64,000 nucleotides of DNA from assembly GCF_011074885.1 (NCBI RefSeq), contig NC_054690.1, forward strand, positions 2,671,001 through 2,735,000, in the 5' to 3' direction. The stretch's first letter is position 1, and each line of letters starts with the position of its first letter. A program made the position numbers and the translations under genes. The notes below the pieces were generated by a model. The model did not search any database. It had not been told where the DNA came from and saw nothing but the letters and a program-made list of their open reading frames with translations. The stretch is from Brettanomyces bruxellensis. Taxonomy: Eukaryota > Ascomycota > Pichiomycetes > Pichiales > Pichiaceae. Of this stretch, positions 42,646-52,493 are shown one piece after another.

Positions 42646-43896
42646 TCAAACGGATGTGCGATCAAGGATACCTTCGTAAATCTCACCTATCAATATTTCA
42701 AACTTTTGGATCTGAATACGTATTTGATCATCCCTTTTTCTTTTTCGGATGTGTGTTGCGTTATCATCATCATTGTCATTCAACTGTTCCAATACAATTT
42801 TCTTGAATTCATCGAACTTCGTGATAACAAGAAGCTTAGTACGACTAATAATGGAATCAATTCTGATTTTTTCAGTGTTGCTAATAAAAGATCGTTCTGG
42901 AGAAGATACCGGAGAATTCTTTTCATCCCGATAATCCTTTTTCTGTAACAAAAGATCACCATCATCACTGTCTTCATATTCATCGATAAGAATACAAATG
43001 ATATTATCAAGCTCAGCAAGAATGTAAATAAGATTATGAACTTCCTGAAAACTTTGAAAATGAAATTTCGATGTATAATCAACAAGATCACCCATGATTC
43101 TGATGAGATAACTTGTCTGACCGAAAAGGAAGTCGGAAGTTATTTCCTCGAGTTCGATCTGCTTTGAATTCGACAGTCCTAACTTTTCTCGTTCATCTTC
43201 TGTTAGAACATCATCGTGATAAACAAAAGGAACAAACCTCATTTTAAACATGGAATACCAAATAATATTAATAACGCTATCTAGTGAATGCATCAACTCT
43301 GATAATCCATATTGCACTGATTTATCTTCAGTTTTAGTTTCTGGATCCTCTCTGGCAGATAGATATTTAATGAATTTTCTCTGAATTGCCATTAAGCGCT
43401 CATCAATGTAACTGATAAGTCGACTTTGCTGTGACATCGAGAGCTTTCTGATTTTGTTTTCACCAGATGATTTTCTCAGAATTCGAATTGGCTCGGAAGA
43501 AGACATTTTTGTGTTTTGTCCGAAAGGATTCAATGGTGTCCTCCTACTTTCAAAATCCATGTCAAAGAAATTTGTCGACACAGAGTCATTGCCTGTATTG
43601 GTACGTGATGCTCTTGGAGAAATTGGTTCACCTATTGGTGCTACTGCATCAATTAAGCTGTCATCCTTCTGTACTTCACTTTCGTTTACTGCTCCATCCT
43701 GTCCATCTGAATCATCACTATCCATTAAATAATCATTATTATGACTTTGAGTATTTACCAAATCCAAACTGAGATTATCTTCGTCATCATCTTCTAGATC
43801 CAACGCTGATGTAAGCTCCTTTGGTATTTCTTTTGGTGCCTCTATCTCCTGATTAGCATCCGGATGGAGCGGCGTGGTTGGCTTTGTATTTGGCAT
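42646..43896 (-). CDS. TFB6: Tfb6-like TFIIH-associated protein, copy 2
   Basis: 416 residues, identical to the copy at 34175-35425 and intact. The divergent promoter region with the intact aldehyde dehydrogenase is the ancestral arrangement. The family call rests on the SRLISYIDE and FGQTSYLIRIMGDL blocks and is moderate. Confidence 0.65.
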   Translation of the reverse strand: MPNTKPTTPLHPDANQEIEAPKEIPKELTSALDLEDDDEDNLSLDLVNTQSHNNDYLMDSDDSDGQDGAVNESEVQKDDSLIDAVAPIGEPISPRASRTNTGNDSVSTNFFDMDFESRRTPLNPFGQNTKMSSSEPIRILRKSSGENKIRKLSMSQQSRLISYIDERLMAIQRKFIKYLSAREDPETKTEDKSVQYGLSELMHSLDSVINIIWYSMFKMRFVPFVYHDDVLTEDEREKLGLSNSKQIELEEITSDFLFGQTSYLIRIMGDLVDYTSKFHFQSFQEVHNLIYILAELDNIICILIDEYEDSDDGDLLLQKKDYRDEKNSPVSSPERSFISNTEKIRIDSIISRTKLLVITKFDEFKKIVLEQLNDNDDDNATHIRKRKRDDQIRIQIQKFEILIGEIYEGILDRTSV

Positions 43897-44870
43897 GCTC
43901 TATCAAATTATTTAGAGTTGTAAAATCTGCTTCTAGATTATATTCTGCGTCAATTTACAAAAGTTCGGCTGTCAACTGACTGATTCTTCGGATATTTAAA
44001 CGATTACAACTTGTAGAACTTTTGTGTCATATCAATCAATATATAATTTTTTTTGACATCATTCAAATTCTATTTTATTATTAAATTTATAATTTAGTTC
44101 ATTTGACTATGGCAGTAGGTAACTTGTTTATTTTTGTGGGGAAAACAATTTGGTGTCAGGATTTGCTTTCTGTGGTCACAAAAATAGTAAGAGAAAGAAT
44201 GAAACAAACTTTCGGGCCTCCTATTTTTTTAATATGACATAAATATATATATTTGACACCGTGCTAATGAATACCACTCAACTACCAAAAGTGTTTGGCT
44301 TTCATAATTAAAGAGGAATGGTGCTTTTCCCCAATATGAGCAGCTTTTCTTCTTCCCGGGAAAAAATGTGACGCAACAAGCTTCCAAATCAGGAAATACA
44401 ATTTATTGGTTGGTTTATTCGCAATCCCAATGCTTTTGTGAAATAAATCTGAATTAAATGAAATGCGTAGATGACCTAAAAAAACAAGAGAAATTCATGT
44501 ATTAGAAAGAGAAGAAGTGGTATATGATTTTAAGATGATCGTCATCAAATTGATTATATTCACTTTGACGGTGTTTTTCCTGGATTTGTTCTCAATTAAC
44601 AAATCAACAAAAAAATGTCGCGCCTCGCACGATAAGCAAGTGATAGTTGCCGATAAAGGGGAACAAAGAGGGGTAATCGCCATTCTTTAATGCTATTGTT
44701 TCAGGACAATCCTAAACAATTTTTTTGTAAATAGCAGCTTTTTATCTAATTCCAGTAATTGTACCCGAAAATGGATTGACATGTATAAATATTCATGAAT
44801 ACCCACATAATCGTACAGAGGCCAAGTTATACCTATTTGCAAGCAACAAAAGAGATTAACATAGGTAAGA
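43897..44870. other. Divergent TFB6-ALD promoter region, copy 2
   Basis: Repeats 35426-36399. The palindrome TTCCCGGGAA is at 44353-44362 and the stress elements and TATA box are at 44657-44791. No gene is supportable. Confidence 0.55.
44657..44791 (+). promoter_or_regulatory. STRE pair and TATA box before the intact aldehyde dehydrogenase
   Basis: AGGGG at 44657-44661 and 44669-44673, and TATAAATA at 44784-44791, about 80 bp before the ATG at 44871. The arrangement suggests Msn2/Msn4-type stress induction, as for ALD2/ALD3 in S. cerevisiae; this is inference from motifs. Confidence 0.5.
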
Positions 44871-46388
44871 ATGACAAGCGTGTACCCCCTCGAGGTAAAG
44901 ATTCAAGTTCCCAACGGAGATGAATGGAACCAAAAAACGGGACTTTTCATTAACAATGAATTTATTTACTCGGACAAGAAGGAACTAATAGAAGTGGAAA
45001 ATCCAGGTAATGGCACAACTATATGTTCAGTTTATTTAGCCGATAAGTCTGACGTGAATAAAGCTGTGCGGGCCGCCAAAAATACTTATGAAACCGAATG
45101 GAAGCATTTTAGTGGTCAGAAGCGGTCGAATATATTGCTGAAAATTGCCAATTTGATTCGGAAGAACAGTTCACATTTAGCAGATCTAGAGGCACTTGAG
45201 TCGGGAAAACCAAAAAATAATAATGCGATAGGAGATGTTTTGCACACAGCCGATGTGTTTGAATATTTTGCAGGTCTTGCCGTGACGGCAAAGAGTGGTA
45301 GAACAATCGAGACTGAGCCATCTAAATTCACGTACACTATCATGGAACCTTATGGTGTGTGTGGAGCTGTAATTGCCTGGAACTTTCCCTGCTCAACATT
45401 CGGGTGGAAAACTGCACCATGTCTAGCAGCTGGAAATACAATTGTCGTCAAGACATCGGAACTAACACCTTTATCTGCTCTATACATTTGTGAACTAGCA
45501 AAGGAAGCTGGCTTACCCGCGGGATGTCTCAATGTGACCTGTGGTAAAGGAACAACGGCAGGCGCCGCATTATCAGAGCATCCGGATGTTATGAAGGTGT
45601 CATTTACTGGCTCCACGAATGTCGGAAGAATTATTCAGTCTAGTGCTTCTGTAAATCTGAAGGCTTGCACATTAGAATGTGGTGGCAAATCTCCATTGGT
45701 GGTTTATGATGATGCAGATTTGGAGCAATCCATTAAATGGGCAGCATTTGGTATATTTTTTAATAAAGGTGAAATTTGTACTGCGTCATCTAGAATTTAT
45801 GTTCAAGACACGATCTATGATGCATTTCTAAAGAGGTTCGCTGAATATGTGAAGTCAACCTTTGTTCAAGGTGATCAATTTACCGAGGGAGTCAATGTTG
45901 GACCCCAGATATCGAAAGCACAAAGGGACAGAATTTTAGGATACATCAAGACAGGGGTTAAGGAAGGGGCAAGGCTTCTGACAGGTGGATCAACCCCGGA
46001 GAACCTAGCTGACAGTAAGGGATACTTTTTATCCCCAACAATATTGGCAGATTGCAACCAACAAATGAGAGTTGTCAAAGAAGAAATTTTTGGTCCTGTT
46101 GTTACCGTGTCGAGGTTTCATACGGACGAAGAAGCAATAAAACTATCTAATGACACTAATTATGGATTAGCGGCCTATGTTTTCACAAAAAATTTAGAAC
46201 GTTCGCAAAAATTCATCACTGGTGTTGAGAGCGGCCAGGTGTTTGTAAACATAACGTTTGCCGCCGATTACAGAGTTCCATTCGGTGGATATAAAATGTC
46301 AGGAAGAGGGAGAGAGTTAGGCGAGGCAGGACTTGCTGCATTTCAACAGGTCAAGGCTGTGCACATTAACCTGGGTACGACCTTATGA
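44871..46388 (+). CDS. Cytosolic aldehyde dehydrogenase (Ald2/Ald3-like)
   Basis: A 505-residue NAD(P)-dependent aldehyde dehydrogenase that oxidises aldehydes to carboxylic acids. Visible elements are AWNFPCSTFGWK with Asn171, KTSELTPL (Lys194), FTGSTNVG of the nucleotide-binding fold, general base Glu269 in TLECGGKSP and nucleophile Cys303 in GEICTASSRIYV, ending with VPFGGYKMSGRGRELGE. The normally invariant ELGGK and GQ-C motifs appear as ECGGK and GEIC, mild departures. The N terminus (LFINNEFIYSDKKE) is that of the cytosolic Ald2/Ald3/Ald6 group and has no mitochondrial presequence. This copy lies at the right edge of the tandem duplication and is intact; the copy at 36400 is broken. 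Confidence 0.92.
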   Translation: MTSVYPLEVKIQVPNGDEWNQKTGLFINNEFIYSDKKELIEVENPGNGTTICSVYLADKSDVNKAVRAAKNTYETEWKHFSGQKRSNILLKIANLIRKNSSHLADLEALESGKPKNNNAIGDVLHTADVFEYFAGLAVTAKSGRTIETEPSKFTYTIMEPYGVCGAVIAWNFPCSTFGWKTAPCLAAGNTIVVKTSELTPLSALYICELAKEAGLPAGCLNVTCGKGTTAGAALSEHPDVMKVSFTGSTNVGRIIQSSASVNLKACTLECGGKSPLVVYDDADLEQSIKWAAFGIFFNKGEICTASSRIYVQDTIYDAFLKRFAEYVKSTFVQGDQFTEGVNVGPQISKAQRDRILGYIKTGVKEGARLLTGGSTPENLADSKGYFLSPTILADCNQQMRVVKEEIFGPVVTVSRFHTDEEAIKLSNDTNYGLAAYVFTKNLERSQKFITGVESGQVFVNITFAADYRVPFGGYKMSGRGRELGEAGLAAFQQVKAVHINLGTTL

Positions 46389-46902
46389 ATCGATCACAAA
46401 GCGCACAGATCACGACAATTTATAGTGGATGGGTTTATATTGTTCTAAAGTAAATATGATTTAAATGTATATGTTTCATCTAAGTTGGTATTCTGTATTG
46501 ACGTATCCTGCGAAGCAGAGTTTGGAAAAATTGGATTGGCCAGGAATTTTTTTTTTTGCTAGTGGGTTGAAAAGGTAACGAGACAGCTAGTGAAAGCATA
46601 CTTTTATGCATTTTGATTAAGGAATGACAGAATGACAATACAGACACGATACATACCGTTGGGATTAAATTCGGGCTTCTATGTAACCGAAAAACAAATT
46701 AATAAGCAAATATATATTAGATTACTTATAATACGAGAAGCAGAAGATATTTAATATAAGATTGAGAACTAAGCTGGATGAACTTGAGTTTTAGTCTAAT
46801 TTCACGAGGAGTGGGCCATAAGACTGTTCATAAAACATTCCCTTTCAATTAGAAAAAATTCATGCGTTTTTTTCCCACAGTTTCTTTGTCAGAATACAAG
46901 AA
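46389..46902. other. Intergenic region after the aldehyde dehydrogenase
   Basis: About 510 bp of AT-rich sequence with a T11 run near 46549. It lies between two plus-strand genes and I recognise no specific element. Confidence 0.5.
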
Positions 46903-49626
46903 ATGATATACAGTCGACATAGAATAGAGGTGCGTGCTTACGAATTTTCTACCTTCATTTCTCCCCTTTGCACAATAAAGTGTGTTACACATAACCGAAC
47001 GATAACGTCGAATTGCGTACCCCCCTCGGATGCAATTCATAAAGTACATACACGATTCTGGAATGTTAGAAGCAATGTGATACATGATGCCAGCAAAGTG
47101 TTACCAATTTGTCGAAAATTCTCAAATACATGCGTACTTAATCGAAATAATTTCCGAGTACACCGGTCACAAACATCCAAACTTGAAAAGAAAGAACATG
47201 CATATTCCGAACAGAACGAAGATGAAAGAACAGATGCATTTTTAGCAAATACCAAATTTTGTTCTGTGGAGCAGCCCCACACTGCTCCTCCAAAGCCAGG
47301 TATTTTTCGCTCAGCTATCTCTGCTTTGTTTGATAAGAAATTACCGACTCATAATGAACAACTATCACAAGTAATAAAAAAATCGAAAGCAAATGAAGCG
47401 GATAGATTAGACTCTGTAGCGTCGACGAACTATTTAATAATTTCGAATGCTTCTCTTACGAGAGTGTCACAGAATAACAAATATAGAACAGAAACCGAGG
47501 ATAAGAATGCTTCGTCCTCTTTTGATTTGCCGGTTTTATTGCAGTTGCTTTCACATAATTCTAATGAAGAACGAAACTTTGGGCTAATTCTTCAGAGTGA
47601 TTACTCCTCTTTGAAGTCGTTGTTTAGCAAGAAATTTTTGAAACATGAAATTCAGATTCCAGATTTTGGAAGCATTCCTCTGCTACGAATATTCTTAATG
47701 AAGCGTGACTATGGTCAGGCTTTATCCATTGTGAAAGTGAATTTTAAAAGTGGGAATATATTAACACCCCAAGAATTTGTGCAACTACTTACAATCTTAT
47801 ATCCAAAAAAAAAACTGGCCTTTTCTTTGGTAGAAATGTATGCTCAAAAGTACGATATTTCCGCATTTGATCATGAATGCAAGAGGAAGATACTTCAATT
47901 AGCTTATTATAATGGAGACTTTCCGATGTTTGATGAATTGTTTCGTTCATTTCCCAACAATTCAAAAATATCCACACCCTCATTACTGAGCATTGCTTTA
48001 AAAGCATACATCGAGTCAGATAGGATAGATACTGCAGTTCGGCTTTTCGACTTTTCGGTGAAATCCCGGGAGAAATTGCCGTGCTATGTATTGGATACAT
48101 ACATTAAAGATTTGCAAAGGGTAACTCACAATGCAGAATTGTGCTATAATGCTTATAGACTTTGGATATCTGCAAATTTGCAGACATGGCCTCAAACAGA
48201 TGCACTAGTGTATCAATTTCTAAGGAGATTTGGTACATTGGAACAGCAAGACTGGTTTATGGGCTGCCTTACACGAAAAGGTCGTGCGACGCATCCTGAG
48301 ATTCTAATGGTTGATCTAACTTCCAAATTAGTGTCTCGTGCCAACATGAAGCATTTCTATAGTACAGGTGGATATCAAAAATGGATTTCACTATTAAAGT
48401 CGGACAATACTTTATTGGATAAATTTAAGACAAAAATGTTTGACCTTAATATGGTACATGGTTTGTATGATAATGTTGTTCATATTTTACGAGAGTCCAC
48501 CACGGAAAAAGATTTTCTACGACGACTGGACAAACTTCTGATACATTTGAAATCGTATGGACAATCACACACTTTGGGTGAATTTTTGTTGAAGTTACAT
48601 AAAGAGTTGGGATTAAAGATACATCCCTATTATATTGAAAACATTTTGAGATGCTTGCAAGCAGAACATCCTGAGCACTCATTGGAAATCAAAAATCTGT
48701 TTTGTAAATTTTTTTCAGACGACAACACGGGAAAAAATTCACACATGAAGATAAAGCTTGAAAAGCAACTTACACCTTTAAATAATGTTATAGGAAAAAG
48801 ACACAACAGTTCCAGAAAAATTAACGATATGACTATACTTGCCGTGGAAAATAGAGCCAAATCAGGCATTCATCCAGTCCAATATGATCTGCTAATTGCT
48901 ATGAAGAAATGTAAGAGTATTGATGATTTCAGAAGGACTATTAGGTTAATTTATAAATATCAAGGAGAGCTTAATGCCGATAATTTGAAATTCCAGATAG
49001 AGGCGTTCTGGAAACAGAGAGATCTTAGAATTTCGATTCCAGGTGGAAGATCAGCGAGAACATTTCTTAAGAAAGTATTAAATGACGAACATATATTTAA
49101 CAGTGCAACACTGTATGATATTATTAGATTGGTTATGATAAGCACAAAATTCAATGATTTTGACGTTGGTATTGAGCTTTTGAAGAGGCTACAAAAACGA
49201 AACTTAAAGCCCTCGAATAGGGCAGAAATGGAAAGATTTGCATACTGCCTGTTAAATTTCTTTTTTAAGAAAGGTGACTTCAAGTCCGTTCTTTTGATCT
49301 TGGAAGAAATTAACAAAACCGAGGGATTCCCAATTAGTATGCAGTTGGTAGAAAATCTTGAAAATATACGTTCAAAATACTCTGGTGAGATTATTCGGCA
49401 GTTGGAAAACGAACAGGAGGATGATGCAGGTAACAATACGGTAAATCAGATGGCACTAAAAAAGGCAGTTTATAGCAAAGTTATGAAGTATTATTCAAAT
49501 ACCACACTGCAAATGCATAATACAGCATTGAAACAAAGTCAAAATATAGATCATGAAATAGAATACTTTGCAAGACGCTTTAAGGATTGGATGAATGAAG
49601 AATATACTTTGCGACAGTATAAATGA
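46903..49626 (+). CDS. Probable PPR-like mitochondrial RNA-binding protein
   Basis: I do not recognise a specific orthologue of this 907-residue protein. The first 80 or so residues are rich in Arg, Ser and Thr and poor in acid, consistent with a mitochondrial presequence. From about residue 215 on, the protein is a series of amphipathic helix pairs resembling pentatricopeptide or TPR-like repeats, for example SIALKAYIESDRIDTAVRLF and FVQLLTILYPKKKLAFSLVE. Rapidly evolving yeast proteins of this build (Pet309, Cbp1, Aep3, Ccm1/Dmr1, Rmd9 groups) stabilise or help translate specific mitochondrial mRNAs; that role is inferred here. The first ATG is at 46903, but a slightly later start cannot be excluded. 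Confidence 0.6.
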   Translation: MIYSRHRIEVRAYEFSTFISPLCTIKCVTHNRTITSNCVPPSDAIHKVHTRFWNVRSNVIHDASKVLPICRKFSNTCVLNRNNFRVHRSQTSKLEKKEHAYSEQNEDERTDAFLANTKFCSVEQPHTAPPKPGIFRSAISALFDKKLPTHNEQLSQVIKKSKANEADRLDSVASTNYLIISNASLTRVSQNNKYRTETEDKNASSSFDLPVLLQLLSHNSNEERNFGLILQSDYSSLKSLFSKKFLKHEIQIPDFGSIPLLRIFLMKRDYGQALSIVKVNFKSGNILTPQEFVQLLTILYPKKKLAFSLVEMYAQKYDISAFDHECKRKILQLAYYNGDFPMFDELFRSFPNNSKISTPSLLSIALKAYIESDRIDTAVRLFDFSVKSREKLPCYVLDTYIKDLQRVTHNAELCYNAYRLWISANLQTWPQTDALVYQFLRRFGTLEQQDWFMGCLTRKGRATHPEILMVDLTSKLVSRANMKHFYSTGGYQKWISLLKSDNTLLDKFKTKMFDLNMVHGLYDNVVHILRESTTEKDFLRRLDKLLIHLKSYGQSHTLGEFLLKLHKELGLKIHPYYIENILRCLQAEHPEHSLEIKNLFCKFFSDDNTGKNSHMKIKLEKQLTPLNNVIGKRHNSSRKINDMTILAVENRAKSGIHPVQYDLLIAMKKCKSIDDFRRTIRLIYKYQGELNADNLKFQIEAFWKQRDLRISIPGGRSARTFLKKVLNDEHIFNSATLYDIIRLVMISTKFNDFDVGIELLKRLQKRNLKPSNRAEMERFAYCLLNFFFKKGDFKSVLLILEEINKTEGFPISMQLVENLENIRSKYSGEIIRQLENEQEDDAGNNTVNQMALKKAVYSKVMKYYSNTTLQMHNTALKQSQNIDHEIEYFARRFKDWMNEEYTLRQYK

Positions 49627-50125
49627 TTGAACGAAACTATAAATGAACAGCATAAGTCAGTTTTATTTTAAATTTTAAATATATTATTATTTATTTATTC
49701 TTGCAAGGGGAAAGCTCCATTCTTTTATGCCATGAACTACTCTTAGTTATATGATAAAATTTGCATTCTCTTTACTATCATTATTATTTGATTACCTTGT
49801 TTGAATATAAATCGTCTCCTGATTTGATTCCAGATGTTGACCAGCTTATCTTTATTGTGGAAATATCATCAGTAAGAAAAGTAATATTATTATATGAAGC
49901 AAACTAAGCCATACACCATACACTTCTAATGTTACTGTTGGAGAAAAATAATAGGGAGGGGTAAGGAAGTAAGGACAAAAAAAAGTTCTGGAACGCCGCT
50001 TATCTGTTTACTTCTCGTCTCATTAAAATTTCGAAGTATCCTATCAAATATCCATTTTATATAGACCATAAGTATTCACTGAAGCTATTTGCAATTTATA
50101 TACATTTATACACAAAATTTGAAAG
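49627..50125. other. Intergenic region before the PSH1-like gene
   Basis: About 500 bp of AT-rich sequence with TATTATTATTTATTT-like runs at its left and TATA-like sequence (TTATATAC, TTATACAC) at 50095-50113 just before the start codon. No other element is recognised. Confidence 0.5.
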
Positions 50126-51247
50126 ATGACTGGGGGAATTGTATCTGAACCCTTATTGAGGCTCAAAAGAGGGCTAAAAGCACAATTATTACAAGATATC
50201 CTAAGTACAATGCAATGCCCAATTTGCCAGGACCCGATGTCTATCCCATTTATGCTTCCAGAATGCGGACATACATTTTGCTATTCTTGCATCAAAGCAT
50301 GGCTTGAAAGAAGTCTTACATGCCCAATGTGTAGGAGAGAAGTTCCCAAAAAGCCTGTTTTAGATGTCAAACTAAGGAAAATATTTGCACAAATAGTGTG
50401 CGCCATCACAAAAGGTAGTCCCGACAGAAAGTCAGCATTAGATAAATTTATCAAAGAACAAGCGGAGGATTATGAGAAGGACATGAAAAAAGGTCAGCCA
50501 TTATTTTGTGATATATTTTCTGACGTTAGTGAGGCCATTGTTGATATGAGTGATGGAGTACCGAGGTGTAGTGTATGTCACTGGGAAGTGCATGGCACAA
50601 CATGCGAGAATTGTGGTAGAAGACTTATAAGGGATGAATTGATAGCATATAATTTAATGATGGGTTATGGGCCCGATTTGATGCCAGATAGATCGGATAT
50701 GAGAGGATTAAATTTGGGATCATTAGGAATACATTTACCTTCAGATACGGATACGGATACAGAGAATGACTCTGCAGACGATCCCAATTGGCAACCATCA
50801 GAGGTTGATTCCGAAGCAAGTGCAGATCAAGAAGTTTCGTATGTGCCGGAGTACAATGAAAGTTCTGAGGAATCAAGCAATAATGATAGAACTGATAGAT
50901 CGGCACTTAGTGCTTTTTTCACTGCTTCCGACAATTCAAATTCGGATTCAGAGTACCAGAACACTGAAGCTTCATCAGAAGAGGAAGAAGAGAAATATTC
51001 GGAAGATGATGACAATACGGACCATGTCGTCTTGCTAAGAAGAAATGAACAGACAGATGGGAGAGATGCTGCTCAGGAGTCAGCTTCTGAGACTAACTGG
51101 GAGCGTGACGAACCACTGAATGTGTCCCTTAGAAGAGGGAGAAGATTGGTTATTTCTGAAGATTCAGACGATGACGAAACAATTGATGCTCATAATAACC
51201 ATCGCAGATTTACTTTTCGAAATGCTAATGACCGCTTGCGCCTCTAA
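50126..51247 (+). CDS. PSH1: RING ubiquitin ligase, Psh1-like
   Basis: A 373-residue protein with a C3HC4 RING at residues 31-69 (Cys31, 34, 47, His49, Cys52, 55, 66, 69; CGHTFCYSCIKAWLE), a second four-cysteine zinc motif near 148-165 (CSVCHWEVHGTTCENCGRR) and long acidic stretches from about residue 210 (SDTDTDTENDSADD). The order RING, second zinc motif, acidic tail matches S. cerevisiae Psh1 (406 residues), which ubiquitinates the centromeric histone Cse4 and keeps it off chromosome arms. Outside the RING similarity is moderate, so another small RING ligase is possible. It is nuclear by analogy. The ATG at 50126 is the first in frame. Confidence 0.7.
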   Translation: MTGGIVSEPLLRLKRGLKAQLLQDILSTMQCPICQDPMSIPFMLPECGHTFCYSCIKAWLERSLTCPMCRREVPKKPVLDVKLRKIFAQIVCAITKGSPDRKSALDKFIKEQAEDYEKDMKKGQPLFCDIFSDVSEAIVDMSDGVPRCSVCHWEVHGTTCENCGRRLIRDELIAYNLMMGYGPDLMPDRSDMRGLNLGSLGIHLPSDTDTDTENDSADDPNWQPSEVDSEASADQEVSYVPEYNESSEESSNNDRTDRSALSAFFTASDNSNSDSEYQNTEASSEEEEEKYSEDDDNTDHVVLLRRNEQTDGRDAAQESASETNWERDEPLNVSLRRGRRLVISEDSDDDETIDAHNNHRRFTFRNANDRLRL

Positions 51248-51393
51248 ATAGTCCACTTTCTTTTCTAGCATGCTTATATTCTGGTTAATAATATCTATAT
51301 GGGAATCACTATTTATATACATAATCGGTAGAATTCATAATCCAGTTTTATCAACTGGACAATACTATGATGTTTAACTTATGAAAGATGCAC

Positions 51394-52095
51394 TTACTTC
51401 CCAAACATATCATGAAATTTATCCCTCTCCTTTTTCAAAGACTTCGTGTATTTCATGTATTTTTTGTTATCCTCCACATCCTTGATATTCTTAAAGCTAT
51501 TGTTGAATACTTTATCGACGCTAGCCTTTGCCACTTCAATTTCTTCTACCTTTTCAAGGCTTCCATAATCAAACATGACTAAAGCCATTTTTTGTAGCTT
51601 AGTACACGAGCTAAGAAAGTCCGCTAACATGGAACAATCATCGTCTCCTTTAATGTACCCAGTAATTTTCTGCAAAGTTGATCTCTTCTTAAGACATTCT
51701 AAAAGTTGAAATTGAATCTCCGAACAATTTGTGAGTACCGATTCTTTAAGTCCATTTTCTCTTTTATATATATCAGATTGAGTTTTAGAGTACGTGGTCT
51801 TGAAATTGGATATCATCGGTAACTGAGGGCCATCTTTAATTACATCCCGTCTGATATCAGCAGAAGGATAATCAGATAAAGATGTACTCCTTTGTAAAGT
51901 CTTACCACTACTGTCTCCTTTGTAGAAATTATTCGTCTGATTTGTCTCTAAAAACCGTTTGAAATTCTTTGTATCGACAGTCGTATCATTTTTCCCAGAT
52001 ATATACTCTTCTAGCTCTTTCGGGACATCGATCTTTCCATTTTTACTATCACTTGAATCATTAGAAGATTTATTACCCCACCAAAAAAAGCCCAT
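51394..52095 (-). CDS. Small conserved fungal protein with MGFFWWG N terminus
   Basis: A 233-residue protein. Its very short aromatic N terminus (MGFFWWGNK), a polar linker with VPKELEEYISGKND, and then cysteines in QLLECLKKRS, DDDCSMLADFLSSC followed by MFDYGS and a Lys-rich helical tail resemble a fungal family that begins MGWFW and has spaced cysteines. I cannot name a Saccharomyces gene for it and the function is unknown. Gly2 could accept a myristoyl group, though the following aromatic residues are atypical. No transmembrane segment or cleavable signal is seen. The ATG at 52095 and stop are clear, and it shares strand with DYN1. Confidence 0.7.
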   Translation of the reverse strand: MGFFWWGNKSSNDSSDSKNGKIDVPKELEEYISGKNDTTVDTKNFKRFLETNQTNNFYKGDSSGKTLQRSTSLSDYPSADIRRDVIKDGPQLPMISNFKTTYSKTQSDIYKRENGLKESVLTNCSEIQFQLLECLKKRSTLQKITGYIKGDDDCSMLADFLSSCTKLQKMALVMFDYGSLEKVEEIEVAKASVDKVFNNSFKNIKDVEDNKKYMKYTKSLKKERDKFHDMFGK

Positions 52096-52493
52096 AATTT
52101 ATAGCAATAATTGAACAAAATTCGCCTACAACATTGGCCAGTTCTAGAAGTTATAGGTTGATGATACACAACGACATATTCATTTACGCTTTGTTTTCAA
52201 TCTGTGCGTTTTTTTTTTTTTTATCTCGCGCTCTCAGATACTCCACTCCAACCTACGATTACAGATTAGATCGTAAGGCCACGCTTTTTATTGTAATTTA
52301 CAATGCAGAATTTCTGTCGAGTCAGTATTATTTGAAAGCTATACTGTATTGATCTAAAATGTTTGATCACTACTATTTTAAAGAATTAATGACATACTCA
52401 TCGTTAATCGGCAAAATTCTTGATATAATCATGCTTAAAAAATAGCATTACTTACTATTACTTTAAACAAGAAAAATACAGAATCAAATCAGC
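52096..52493. other. Intergenic region between the MGFFWWG gene and DYN1
   Basis: About 400 bp between two minus-strand genes, with a T13 run near 52208-52220. A short plus-strand frame (52134-52352) lacks an ATG start and family features. No element is recognised. Confidence 0.5.

Larger units (their letters stand above)
36812..45282. repeat. Tandem duplication, copy 2 (8,471 bp)
   Basis: Second unit of the direct repeat described at 28341-36811. Its right end runs without a break into the intact aldehyde dehydrogenase, so this end is the ancestral context of the dehydrogenase, just as the left end of copy 1 is that of the GSM1-like gene. I found no difference between the copies, but I compared stretches by eye, not every base. 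Confidence 0.97.

Noticed and set aside
46300..46388. CUG reassignment to serine or alanine
   Set aside because: The CTG in the dehydrogenase tail (HINLG) falls where leucine is expected, supporting the standard code; one site is weak evidence but nothing contradicts it.
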